A stretch of 64,000 bases of DNA from Pontibacter rufus. GTDB taxonomy: Bacteria; Bacteroidota; Bacteroidia; Cytophagales; Hymenobacteraceae. The notes beneath the pieces were generated by a model, which was given only the letters and a program-made list of their open reading frames with translations, had not been told where the DNA came from and did not search any database. The DNA lies in contig NZ_JADQDR010000002.1 in NCBI RefSeq assembly GCF_015694705.1, positions 186,001-250,000 on the forward strand, in the 5' to 3' direction. This document shows positions 27,113 to 36,009 of the stretch, one piece after another; positions within the stretch are counted from its first letter, which is position 1; each line of letters opens with the position of its first letter. A program made the translations under genes and the position numbers.

Positions 27113-29218
27113 TTAATGGCGCAGATCCGCGATGCGCAGCGGGTGCCAGGCGGCTTCTCCCGCTTTTTTCCATTGTAACGTCAGCGCAGACACAGCCCCT
27201 TTGCCACTGAGGTAAGCTATTTTGATGGGGTGTAGCCCTGCTTTCAGCGGCACGCGCTGCGTCAGCCCGGAGCCGGCAGCGTAGCCGAAATCCGCATCCA
27301 GCAGGATGGCCTCGTGCAGGCGTACAAAGGCTTTGCCGGTCGTCGTCAGTGAAAACTCGTACACACCGTCTGCCGGCACCTGCACATATCCTTCATAGTA
27401 AACCATGCCTTTCTTTTTGCGGAGCTCTTTGCCACCCACAGCTTTGGCCGTTCCGTGGGCGCTGGCCTTTTGGCCGCTCTCTGCCGCTACCCATGGAAAA
27501 TCGCCCTGCACATACTTCCAGGCGAGGCCCTGGGCTGTTTTGCCGGACGCGGGCACCGCCGGTATCAGCGCATTATCGTAGGGCCGCCCGGCGGTTGCGT
27601 TGGAGCGGCGCACCTGCAGCACTTTGGCTTTCAGTTGCTCCTGCACCTGTTCGTAGCCAGGTTGCAGGGCCAGGTTGACACGTTGCGCAGGGTCTTTCAC
27701 TACATCGTAAATCTCGAAATCGTCGCTGGCCGAGGTGATTTGGTAACGCACACCCACCAGATTACCCAATCGCAGCATCTGCATCTGGTCGCGCCTGCGA
27801 TTTCTCTTGCTTTCCCCGAACTCCTCAAAATCCGGTGTTTCGCCGGCGTGGAAATACTCCACATACACCAGGCTTTCCGGCTGTCTGCCTTTGCCTGTCA
27901 GCGAAGGCAATAAAGAAACGCCATCTGTTCGGGCGGGCGCCGGCATCTGGGCAGCTTCAGCCATCGTAGCCATCCAATCCGAGAAGATGCTGGGCGAGGT
28001 CACCACTTTACCTGCCGGAATGCGCACAGGCCAGGCTACCAGCGTCGGCATCCGCAGGCCACCCTCCCAGGTGTCGCGCTTGATGCCGTCAAAAGGCCCG
28101 AAACTGTTAAAAAACGTCGGGTAATTGGGCACATACGGCACCGGCAGGTACGACTCGATGGACGGGCCATTGTCGGAGGTGAATACTACCAGCGTATTTT
28201 CATCTATCCGGAGATCCTTCAGCAGCTGCATCAGGTCGCCCACGCCATCGTCTATGCGCCGCACGGCAGTAGCGTAACGCTTGTAGGTATCGGGCCAGGG
28301 CACTTGGGGTGTGGCGGGGTTCCGGTCATCGTCATAGGTGGCGTTTTGATAATCGGGGTGTACGTAGGAGTCCACTTCGCCTGAGGCTGTATTGATCATG
28401 TGGCCGGGCGAACCCAGCCACAGCAGGCCGCCCTTCAAACCCTGTCCGGCGGGATAAGCCTGCGTAGGCAGTTCCAACACCGCATGGGGCGCATCGTAGG
28501 CCAGGTACAGGAAAAAGGGCTTTGTTGCATCGGCGCCCTGCTCATGGTCGGTAATATACTTTTTGGCGGCGGCGGTCCACAGGTCGGTGGTGTAGCACTT
28601 GTCCATGGCGTCGGCCACGTTCTCATAGTTATACCATACTTGCTTTGGCCCGCGGTACACGCCCTCCACGGGGTAGTGCTCATGCCCGTCGACGTGTCGC
28701 ATATAGCCGAAGTAGGCATCAAAACCCCGCTTGAGCGGATGCGCCGGCCAGTCGGGACCGGCCTCGTCCACACCCTGCAATCCCCATTTGCCTATAGCAG
28801 CCGTCGTATAACCCGCTGTCTGCAACACGGTACCCAAGGTATGGTTATCTTCTAAAGCCTTGTCGAACTGGTTGTCGCGCACGTGCGCGTTGCCCTGGTT
28901 CACGCCTGTCAGCAGCGAGGCGCGGGAGGGGGCACATACGGGCGCATTACAATACTGCTGCGTGAGCTGCGCGCCGCTGGCAGCCAATTTATCCAGGTTA
29001 GGTGTATAGTGCCAGGGTTCGCTGCTGTCGTCCGTTTTCTGCCGCTGGTTCTGGAAAAACACGCCCAAATCGCCATAACCAAGGTCATCGGTAAGTATAA
29101 AAATGATGTTCGGCTGCCTCCTGGCCGAAGTTTGCGCCTGCAGCGTGGCAGGAGAAGCAATGAAGGCCAGCAGCAGTGTAAAAAGCAGCAGTGTAAAAAG
29201 TAGCGGTGTGTATTTCAT
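27113..29218 (-). CDS. Exported S1-type sulfatase with C-terminal PA14-like domain
   Basis: The 701-residue protein has a signal peptide (residues 1-29). The sulfatase domain starts at PNIIFILTDDLGYGD (metal-binding Asp44, Asp45). It carries the formylglycine signature CAPSRASLLTG with Cys about 95, then GKWGLQG and VFTSDNGPS. Residues about 590-701 form a beta-rich, PA14-like tail (YYEGYVQVPADGVYEFSLTT). S1 sulfatases need an anaerobic or FGE-type maturase, not present in this window. It removes sulfate from sulfated glycans or other esters. Sulfated N-glycans or mucin sugars would suit the neighbouring locus, but substrate is not readable. It follows the DUF3472 gene on the same strand. Confidence 0.9.
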   Translation of the reverse strand: MKYTPLLFTLLLFTLLLAFIASPATLQAQTSARRQPNIIFILTDDLGYGDLGVFFQNQRQKTDDSSEPWHYTPNLDKLAASGAQLTQQYCNAPVCAPSRASLLTGVNQGNAHVRDNQFDKALEDNHTLGTVLQTAGYTTAAIGKWGLQGVDEAGPDWPAHPLKRGFDAYFGYMRHVDGHEHYPVEGVYRGPKQVWYNYENVADAMDKCYTTDLWTAAAKKYITDHEQGADATKPFFLYLAYDAPHAVLELPTQAYPAGQGLKGGLLWLGSPGHMINTASGEVDSYVHPDYQNATYDDDRNPATPQVPWPDTYKRYATAVRRIDDGVGDLMQLLKDLRIDENTLVVFTSDNGPSIESYLPVPYVPNYPTFFNSFGPFDGIKRDTWEGGLRMPTLVAWPVRIPAGKVVTSPSIFSDWMATMAEAAQMPAPARTDGVSLLPSLTGKGRQPESLVYVEYFHAGETPDFEEFGESKRNRRRDQMQMLRLGNLVGVRYQITSASDDFEIYDVVKDPAQRVNLALQPGYEQVQEQLKAKVLQVRRSNATAGRPYDNALIPAVPASGKTAQGLAWKYVQGDFPWVAAESGQKASAHGTAKAVGGKELRKKKGMVYYEGYVQVPADGVYEFSLTTTGKAFVRLHEAILLDADFGYAAGSGLTQRVPLKAGLHPIKIAYLSGKGAVSALTLQWKKAGEAAWHPLRIADLRH

Positions 29219-29399
29219 GGTAAAATCATTTACCCAAGTGGTGCATTGGTTTGAAAACAGGTTCCCGACAATATACTTAATAAAGTACCGAAAGCCTTGC
29301 GCGACAAGTATAAATCCGGGCAGCTTGAGTGCCTATACATCAGGCCGGACAGTCATACCTGCTCACATTATATTTACCAGTAGTCTAATAAGACTGCGT

Positions 29400-30758
29400 T
29401 TATGGCAATGTCTCAAAATCAATGGCGGGCGGACTTGTCATGTCCGGCTCGCGCGTCAGCGTGGTGCCGATTTTCCGGTTATCGTCAAAAAAGCCGCAGT
29501 TGCGCAGGTAGAAGAAAGCGCCTTTCACACCGCCGTCATAGTCCAGGCGCTGGCCCCGCCGGGCAATATCGTCGGCGGTGAAAGTGGCCGTTGTGACGGG
29601 CTGCCACCGGCCATCGAAGCTCCGCAGCCACTGGTTGGTGAAGTATACATGGCGCTCTTTGTAGCCGGCTTCCGGGATAAAGTTCTCCAGGAAAGAATAT
29701 AACCGGGTGAGGCCGCTGTTGGTTTGGGGACGCTGGAAACTTGCGATTAACTGCCAGTGGCCGGTCCCGGGATTTTTGAAGTAGGCTGTGAAAACAGTAG
29801 TGTTGGCCGCAGGCGACGGCTGGGCACGCAACAGGAAAGCGTAGCGTGTGCCTGCTTTCCAGTTATACTTGAGATAGCTCTGTCCGCCTGAACCTTCGTT
29901 GCCAAATTCTCCCGTATACACTCCCTCACCTTTTTTCAGCAGCCTGATGCGCAGGCTGTCCGGAATACTTTTGGGGTCGTCGGTGTTAAACGGGCTCCAT
30001 ACCGAGAACAAAATCCGCCGCTCCGTCTCAGAGTTGACCTGTATGCCGAAGTACCCGAAGGCAAAGCCATTCACCTGGAAGTAGGAGCCGATAACGTCCT
30101 CTCCCTTCGGCACTTCCACCTCATTGTAAAACCATTCGGTGTTCTTAGCAAAATCGCCCGGCTGGGGGTAGTTCAGGTGCACCGAAGGCCCTCTCCTGCC
30201 GAAGTGGAAACGGTTGCTGCCATTATCTTTTACAAAGGCCAGGTGATTGGTAACAGGCGCGCCGGCAAGTATAAGGTCGGATATCTGGCCAAAAGAGTTA
30301 CCGGTTTTGCGCAGGCCCTGTATGTCTACTTTCACGTAACCCGGTTTCTCAAACTTCACTTTCCCGACTTTAACGGTATCATACATTGCCCCGGAAGCTG
30401 TAACGCTGAATGCCTGGCCTGCTACTTTTATACTCAGTTTGCTTTTGCCATCCGGCGCTTTGAGGCGCAGGTATAGATCGGCAGTGCCGGGGTGCGCTAC
30501 TTTAAAGTATATGCTTATCACCGAAGCGGCATCTGTCCAGTCCGTCAGCCCGGCGTCGCTTATACCTGCCCCCTGCTTCCGGCTGGTTACAAAAGCGTTG
30601 CCACCCAGCGGAATACTGACAATTGTATCTTTTCTTGTTGGATTTTTGCCTTCAACATCATTTTTATACTTGTGCGAAGCCGCCTGCATAGGGTATGGCA
30701 TTTGTAAAACAGCAAGCAGCACCATAATAGCTAACAACAGCGGTTGAGGTTTGGTCAT
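29400..30758 (-). CDS. Exported DUF3472 protein with N-terminal beta domain (DUF5077-like)
   Basis: The 452-residue protein has a signal peptide ending near QAASHK. Residues about 45-165 form a carbohydrate-binding-like beta-sandwich (DUF5077-like, STADLYLRLKAPDGK region). Residues about 175-420 match the DUF3472 pattern: SVHLNYPQP, GSYFQVNGFAFGYFGIQVN, RILFSVWSPF and a closing WLRSFDGRWQPVTTATFT. DUF3472 proteins often sit in polysaccharide-use loci of Bacteroidetes and have no agreed enzymatic function. It lies 181 bases upstream of the sulfatase on the same strand, so the two are probably co-transcribed. Confidence 0.75.
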   Translation of the reverse strand: MTKPQPLLLAIMVLLAVLQMPYPMQAASHKYKNDVEGKNPTRKDTIVSIPLGGNAFVTSRKQGAGISDAGLTDWTDAASVISIYFKVAHPGTADLYLRLKAPDGKSKLSIKVAGQAFSVTASGAMYDTVKVGKVKFEKPGYVKVDIQGLRKTGNSFGQISDLILAGAPVTNHLAFVKDNGSNRFHFGRRGPSVHLNYPQPGDFAKNTEWFYNEVEVPKGEDVIGSYFQVNGFAFGYFGIQVNSETERRILFSVWSPFNTDDPKSIPDSLRIRLLKKGEGVYTGEFGNEGSGGQSYLKYNWKAGTRYAFLLRAQPSPAANTTVFTAYFKNPGTGHWQLIASFQRPQTNSGLTRLYSFLENFIPEAGYKERHVYFTNQWLRSFDGRWQPVTTATFTADDIARRGQRLDYDGGVKGAFFYLRNCGFFDDNRKIGTTLTREPDMTSPPAIDFETLP

Positions 30759-31117
30759 GAGGTATACCTTTATGAAGTGAAGCTAATCAATAACGGGAAA
30801 TAAGTAAGCGGATGCAAGTAAACAAAGAAGCTGTTTAAAATTTTTCCAGATACCATACTATTCAGCTATTGCCGGGGCTTTCACCAGCAATCCATACTTT
30901 AACAATCGCTTGCTCTAAGAGGATAACACCAGCAGAGACTTTGGAAATTATAAAAGGTGAAATGCTGAACAACCTCATTGTATTTACCACAACGAGGTAA
31001 ACCTACTGCTCGACATTTTCAACATAAACAATAAGTCCCGCCGACAATCGGCGGGACTTATTGTTTATAAAAGTATAACTCTTTTGTGAAGAGTTATAGG
31101 ACGAATCAGCCAGCTCC
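30759..31117. other. Intergenic region with terminator
   Basis: This gap holds the strong hairpin at 31026-31066 and two AAGTATR heptamers. The rest shows no gene. A promoter for the DUF3472 gene should lie here but was not identified with confidence. Confidence 0.4.
31026..31066 (-). terminator. Intrinsic terminator of the ThuA-PQQ-cytochrome fusion gene
   Basis: A perfect 19-base stem (31026-31044 with 31048-31066) surrounds a three-base loop CAA. The GC core CCCGCCGA/TCGGCGGG is flanked by A/T-rich ends that read as a U-tract on the minus strand. It lies 52 bases after the stop at 31118. Confidence 0.85.
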
Positions 31118-34100
31118 TTATTCCCTGGCGCCTTTAAAGGCGAAGCCCTGGGCTTGCAGTGTTAGGGTAGTGACTGTCTGATTGCTGTTGCGGCCAAAGG
31201 TAAATACAGCGCCATTATCAGCTTCAAACACATCAGCCTCAGCGCCCGGCACCAGATCGCCCTCTTGCCCGCCTGCATTTACACGCAGCTTGCCTGCTTT
31301 CGGCGTAATTTCTACATATTCAAACGGAAGCCCCGTCATTTTATACTTGCCGACATAAGCTTTCAGCGCCTCCGCAGAAAGGCCTGGCTGCGTGCTGGCT
31401 TCGGCTGGAGCCGGTTTAGCTGTAGTGGCCTTGCCGTTCTGAAACTCCAGGTTTATGACCGCAAATAAGGACTGACCAGCGAGGGTCTTGTCATTTTTAA
31501 AGACAAAGTACACGTCCTGCATGCCGGTGCCGCCGGAGAGTTTCGCTACCACGGGGGACGGCAAACTGGCCTGACTTGCTTCTGCTACCGGCTCGATCAT
31601 TGGGCTTGTCCCGATCAGCTTTCCGGTTGGGGAGCCCAGCCTTACTTCGATGCGGCCGCCGGCAGTGTTCATCTGCGCTTTGGACGCGACAGCAGTAAAG
31701 GCAATCTGCTCAATACCGGTCAGGTCAATGTTGTTGAAAGCCATGTAAGAGCCGTTCACCGACGCGATGACAATAGCGCCATACTTCATCGTGCCTTCCG
31801 TTTTGTTCGCTTTGCCGGATGGCATTTTTGCATTACGCAGGGTCAGTACCTTTTCGGCTGTGATGGATGGAATGCCATTGCTGCCCTTGTCCTTGTAAGC
31901 CGCCCTGATCACGTAGGTGCCTTCTCCCTTGTCCCCTTTTGGCAGGGCCATGGCATACGTGCCTTTTACCGGCAGCGAGGCAGCCGCTTGTTTTTGCTGC
32001 GACAGGCTCAGGATGTAGTGCACCATTTCTGCTGCATCAGCCTCTGAAAGTTGCGGGTGGGCGCTCATAGCTACTTCTCCCCACACACCGCCGCCGCCGT
32101 TAATTACCTTTTTAGCTAGCTTTTCCTTTGCTGCAGGCTGGTCTTTATACTTCAGGGCTACCTGTGTGAAGGATGGCCCTACGGACTTCTTATCGATGCC
32201 GTGGCAGGCTTTGCAGTCACTGCCTTCCACCAGCTTCTGTCCTTTCACCACATCAACCGACGCATCGGCACTGCGATGGCCCTGCACAATGGCGATCAGA
32301 TCGTAGCCTTCAGGCAGGTAATCGATATTGACGGCCACCTCTTCCGGCCTGATAGTACCATTGGCCAGGCTGCCATCTTCCTTGTCGCTTACCTTCACTT
32401 CATAGTCAAACGACTGGTTGGGGAAGAAGAAGGTCTGGTTACTGGACGTAGCCTGGAAGGTAAGCACAGGCGGCTCGTTACCGGCCATAATTTCCAGCGC
32501 CTGGCTGCTGCTGGCTCCTTTGGCATCCGTAACCGTCAGGTTGGCTTTGTATACACCGGCTTTGTCGAAGGTTACTGTGGGGTTTGCCTCGGCAAAGGTT
32601 CGGGAGGAACCATCGGCCTGAGAGGTTACCTTCCAGTTGTACTGCAGGTCATCATTGTCATAATCCTTGGTGCCTTCTGCGGAAAGATGCGCTTCGAACG
32701 GAATAGCGCCTCCTTTTTTGTCGGCAGCCAGTTGGATTACCGGTTTGCGGTTGCCGCCGTTATACTCGATGCGCACCAGTCGGGCATCGTCGTTTTGGGC
32801 AAACCAGCCACTGCCATACTCCAGCATGTATAAATCTCCCTCCGGGCCAAACTCCATATCCATCGGGTTCGAAAATTTATAGCTCGGCATGATGCGCTCC
32901 ATGCTCACATAATTCCCCTCTTTATCTAGCGTAACAGCCATCATCCAGCCGCGCATCCACTCATAAATAATCAGTTTGCCATCGTAATAGTCCGGGAAGG
33001 CACGGGCTGCCCCTCTAAACTGGTCCTGGTAGTAGACAGGGCCGGCCATGGCGGAGCGCCCGCCGGCACCCATTAACGGGAACTCTTTCGAATCGCCGTA
33101 ACCGTACCAGATAAGTGCTTTCTGGGCAGCCGGTAACTGATTGATGCCGGTATTATTCGGTGAATTATTGACGGGTTTGGCTGGATCATACAGCTCACCG
33201 GACTGGCTTTTGGCAAAATCATACTTGTTGTAGGCTTTGTTGTCGCCTACAAAATAAGGCCAGCCATAGTTACCCGCCTGCTTCGCCTGCCCGATTTCAT
33301 CCTGTCCGGCTGGTCCGCGCTTGTCGCCGGGCTGCGCCGCATCCGGGCCTACATCGCCCCAGTATAAATAGCCTGTTTTCTGGTCGATGGCAATACGGAA
33401 CGGGTTGCGATGGCCCATGGTATAAATTTCAGGCCGTGTTTTAGGTGTGCCTTTCGGGAACAGGTTTCCTTCCAGTATGGTATAGGTGCCATCGGCTTCG
33501 GGATGTATGCGCAGGATTTTACCACGCAAATCATTAGTATTGGCAGACGTCATCTGCGCATCGAAAGGCGTACGGCCCGGGCGCTCATCCGAAGGGCTGT
33601 AGCCATTGGACTCGTGCGGGTTGATGTTATCGCCTGTAGACAAGTATAAATTCCCTTTTGCATCAAACGCAATAGATCCGCCGGCATGGCCGGTTAGCTC
33701 CCGCTGGGTGTTTACTTCCAGCAGTACCTTTCTGGAATCCATCACCAGTTCATCCCCTTTCATTTCGTAGCGGGTCAGGATGTTTTTAGGCTCTTTTCCT
33801 TCCTGTGAGTAATAAAGGTATAGCCAGTGGTTCTGGGCAAAATGGGGATCTTTGGCCAAACCGATCAAGCCGCCTTCATCTTCCGATACTTTTCCCTCTT
33901 TGTTCACCACTTTGGTGTTCACCGGGATTTTTGCAATCACAGTGGTCTTGCCGGTAGCAGGACTGTACAGTTTTATATTGCCTTTGCGTTCGATAAACAG
34001 CACGCGGCTATCCGGCAGCACCGTTAACTCCATCGGCTCGTCCAGTTTTTCCTCCAGCACTACTTTGGAGAACCTGTTTTCTTCGGGCATTTTGTGCGTG

Positions 34101-34897
34101 CGTACCTGGCCAAAGTCCAGCGGCTTCCGGTTCTTTCCACCCATCACATACTGCAGGCCACCCCAGAGGTGCTTTAAAAATAACGGCTCTGAAAAAGAAG
34201 CATCGGTATGGCCGCCGGCAGTATAAAAGGCTCTGCCACCGTCATACTCCTGGTACCAGGCCATCGGGTGGTTGTCGCCGTTGGTGCCGCCCCGGTAAGT
34301 CTTTTCATCTATCGTCAGCAACACTTTTATAGCCGGGCTGATATTTTTGTAGGAATAAAATTCATCTTCCCGCTCCCAGCGTTTCGGCAGAAATTTGGTA
34401 GCCGGGTTCTTCTTGTCTACCACCACAAAGATTCCTTTCTGCACGTTGTCGGGCATGGGATGGTTATCGAACCAGGCGCCGGCTAACTTCCCGTACCAAG
34501 GCCAGCCATACTCGGTATCGGCGGCGGCATGGATGCCCAGGTAACCGCCACCAGCCTGAATGTAACGCTCAAAGCTGTTTTGCTGCTCTGCGTTTAACAC
34601 ATCGCCGGTCGTACTCAGGAAAACGACTGCCTGGTAACGTTTCAGGTTTTCTTCGTTGAATTTCGTGGCATCTTCGGTGGTATCCACGGCAAAGCCCTGC
34701 TCCTGTCCCATTTTCATAAGAGCTGCTTGTCCGGCCTCAATGGACGTATGCCGGAAACCGGCCGTCTTGCTAAAGACAAGGATACGGGGCGGCTCTTTTG
34801 AACCGGAAAAGGCCCATAGCCCGACCAGGAGTAAGAGAATACCGGCCATAAGTATATAGGGCCTGGGAGAAAAGAAAACCTTTGCCATACCTGTCAA
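31118..34897 (-). CDS. ThuA - PQQ/sorbosone dehydrogenase - PKD - cytochrome c - CBM fusion protein
   Basis: This 1259-residue protein has an N-terminal membrane segment (PYILMAGILLLLVGLWAF, about 13-30). In order it then shows a ThuA-like trefoil (about 38-250, ILVFSKTAGFRH, YLGIHAAADTEY), a GSDH/sorbosone dehydrogenase beta-propeller (about 270-710), and a PKD domain (about 715-800). A cytochrome c domain carries the haem motif CKACH (about 895) with a candidate Met ligand in AMSAHPQ. A CBM6-like beta-sandwich (about 980-1160) and a short C-terminal domain close it. It probably oxidises a sugar in the periplasm and passes electrons to its own haem. The true substrate is unknown. It diverges from the Nudix regulator and its twin operators. 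Confidence 0.88.
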   Translation of the reverse strand: MTGMAKVFFSPRPYILMAGILLLLVGLWAFSGSKEPPRILVFSKTAGFRHTSIEAGQAALMKMGQEQGFAVDTTEDATKFNEENLKRYQAVVFLSTTGDVLNAEQQNSFERYIQAGGGYLGIHAAADTEYGWPWYGKLAGAWFDNHPMPDNVQKGIFVVVDKKNPATKFLPKRWEREDEFYSYKNISPAIKVLLTIDEKTYRGGTNGDNHPMAWYQEYDGGRAFYTAGGHTDASFSEPLFLKHLWGGLQYVMGGKNRKPLDFGQVRTHKMPEENRFSKVVLEEKLDEPMELTVLPDSRVLFIERKGNIKLYSPATGKTTVIAKIPVNTKVVNKEGKVSEDEGGLIGLAKDPHFAQNHWLYLYYSQEGKEPKNILTRYEMKGDELVMDSRKVLLEVNTQRELTGHAGGSIAFDAKGNLYLSTGDNINPHESNGYSPSDERPGRTPFDAQMTSANTNDLRGKILRIHPEADGTYTILEGNLFPKGTPKTRPEIYTMGHRNPFRIAIDQKTGYLYWGDVGPDAAQPGDKRGPAGQDEIGQAKQAGNYGWPYFVGDNKAYNKYDFAKSQSGELYDPAKPVNNSPNNTGINQLPAAQKALIWYGYGDSKEFPLMGAGGRSAMAGPVYYQDQFRGAARAFPDYYDGKLIIYEWMRGWMMAVTLDKEGNYVSMERIMPSYKFSNPMDMEFGPEGDLYMLEYGSGWFAQNDDARLVRIEYNGGNRKPVIQLAADKKGGAIPFEAHLSAEGTKDYDNDDLQYNWKVTSQADGSSRTFAEANPTVTFDKAGVYKANLTVTDAKGASSSQALEIMAGNEPPVLTFQATSSNQTFFFPNQSFDYEVKVSDKEDGSLANGTIRPEEVAVNIDYLPEGYDLIAIVQGHRSADASVDVVKGQKLVEGSDCKACHGIDKKSVGPSFTQVALKYKDQPAAKEKLAKKVINGGGGVWGEVAMSAHPQLSEADAAEMVHYILSLSQQKQAAASLPVKGTYAMALPKGDKGEGTYVIRAAYKDKGSNGIPSITAEKVLTLRNAKMPSGKANKTEGTMKYGAIVIASVNGSYMAFNNIDLTGIEQIAFTAVASKAQMNTAGGRIEVRLGSPTGKLIGTSPMIEPVAEASQASLPSPVVAKLSGGTGMQDVYFVFKNDKTLAGQSLFAVINLEFQNGKATTAKPAPAEASTQPGLSAEALKAYVGKYKMTGLPFEYVEITPKAGKLRVNAGGQEGDLVPGAEADVFEADNGAVFTFGRNSNQTVTTLTLQAQGFAFKGARE

Positions 34898-34958
34898 TTA
34901 AAAGTGGAGTGAAAGAAATGTTTAGTTAAGTGCGAACAGCGTAGGTTATGCAACAGCA

Positions 34959-34979
34959 ATTGCGTAACAAATACGCAAT
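34959..34979. promoter_or_regulatory. Operator site 1, ATTGCGTA-N5-TACGCAAT
   Basis: Perfect 8-base inverted arms at 34959-34966 and 34972-34979 are separated by five bases. It lies 62 bases upstream of the ThuA-fusion start codon and 62 bases upstream of the Nudix-regulator start codon, in the divergent gap. The same architecture recurs at 35001-35021. Confidence 0.7.
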
Positions 34980-35000
34980 CAAGATAAGAAGATTCTTTTA

Positions 35001-35021
35001 ATTACGTACATTGTACGCAAT
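35001..35021. promoter_or_regulatory. Operator site 2, ATTACGTA-N5-TACGCAAT
   Basis: Arms at 35001-35008 and 35014-35021 repeat site 1 with one mismatch and the same five-base spacer. The centres of the two sites are 42 bases apart, four helical turns, so bound dimers would sit on one face. The site precedes a TAATTTTG (-7-like) at 35029-35036, so occupancy should block the regulator's own promoter. Confidence 0.7.
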
Positions 35022-35040
35022 GATTTTTTAATTTTGTTCT

Positions 35041-35817
35041 ATGAACACGGAAGAGGAAGCCCTGAATTTTGTAAAATACGGTCATAAGCAGTATCTGCCT
35101 CATGTAGCCATTGATTGTGTTATCTTTGGTTATTATGATCAGCAGTTAAAAATTTTGCTGCTTCGGGTGAAAGGACATAATAGCTGGGCATTGCCTGGCG
35201 GTTTTATTCAGCGCAGGGAACCATTAACCCAGGCAGCTTACCGGATTTTGCAGGAGAGAACCAACCTGAAAGACTTGTTTCTGCAACAGTTTCATACTTT
35301 CGGCGACTCCCCGTTCCGGGTAAAGGAAACGAGCGCAAAAGAGTTTGCTGACAAGTTTGGTTTGGAAGTGGAAGAGAACAGCTGGCTGCTGGAGCGTACG
35401 CTGTCAATTGGCTACTTTGCCCTGGTGGATTATTCTAAAGTTACCGTCACAACGGATTTTTTCACGGATGCCTATCAATGGTGTGATGTAAGCGAGCTGC
35501 CTGACCTCCTGTTTGAACATAACGACGTAGTGGAGAAAGCCTTGTTAACCCTGCGCCTTCAGATTTATCACCAGCCTATCGGGTATAACCTGTTGCCCGA
35601 AAAATTCACCCTGCCCGAAATCCATGTGCTCTACGAAACGATTCTGGGAAAAGAGCTGGACCGACGCAACTTCCCCAAAAAATTGTTGGCGCTTGGCTTG
35701 ATAAAAAAGTTAAACGAACAAAGGCCTATTGGCGCACACCGCTCTCCTTTCCTGTACCAGTTTGATAAAGAGAACTATGATAAAGCCTTGCAGGAAGGCA
35801 TTGTGCATGCTTATTAA
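35041..35817 (+). CDS. Nudix-domain transcriptional regulator (NrtR/AraR-like) with C-terminal winged helix
   Basis: The 258-residue protein has a Nudix fold at about 20-155 and a winged helix at about 175-250 (YNLLPEKFTLPEIHVLYETI, FPKKLLALGLIKKL). The Nudix box GGFIQRREPLTQAAYRIL-QER departs from the consensus: the REUxEE core reads RILQER, so hydrolysis is probably lost and the domain is a ligand sensor. In Bacteroidetes such regulators (AraR and related NrtR types) control sugar pathways. It diverges from the ThuA/PQQ-dehydrogenase fusion and has two matching palindromes upstream, so it probably controls that gene and itself. TAATTTTG ending five bases before the ATG hints at a near-leaderless transcript. 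Confidence 0.85.
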   Translation: MNTEEEALNFVKYGHKQYLPHVAIDCVIFGYYDQQLKILLLRVKGHNSWALPGGFIQRREPLTQAAYRILQERTNLKDLFLQQFHTFGDSPFRVKETSAKEFADKFGLEVEENSWLLERTLSIGYFALVDYSKVTVTTDFFTDAYQWCDVSELPDLLFEHNDVVEKALLTLRLQIYHQPIGYNLLPEKFTLPEIHVLYETILGKELDRRNFPKKLLALGLIKKLNEQRPIGAHRSPFLYQFDKENYDKALQEGIVHAY

Positions 35818-36009
35818 GAGTTAAGATCCTTCTATCTTAAAGATGGCACAGATGGCGAAGCGTAAAGAATGGCAATTGCCAGTGCCTGAAGTGATCATGC
35901 ATCAGAATTGCATTTCAGGGTAATTTCCACGATGGTGTCTACTTCGTTTTTTTGCTGTCTGGCAATTTTAGCAGCAAGCCATACTTGTTCCTTTCATACT
36001 GCAACGGGC

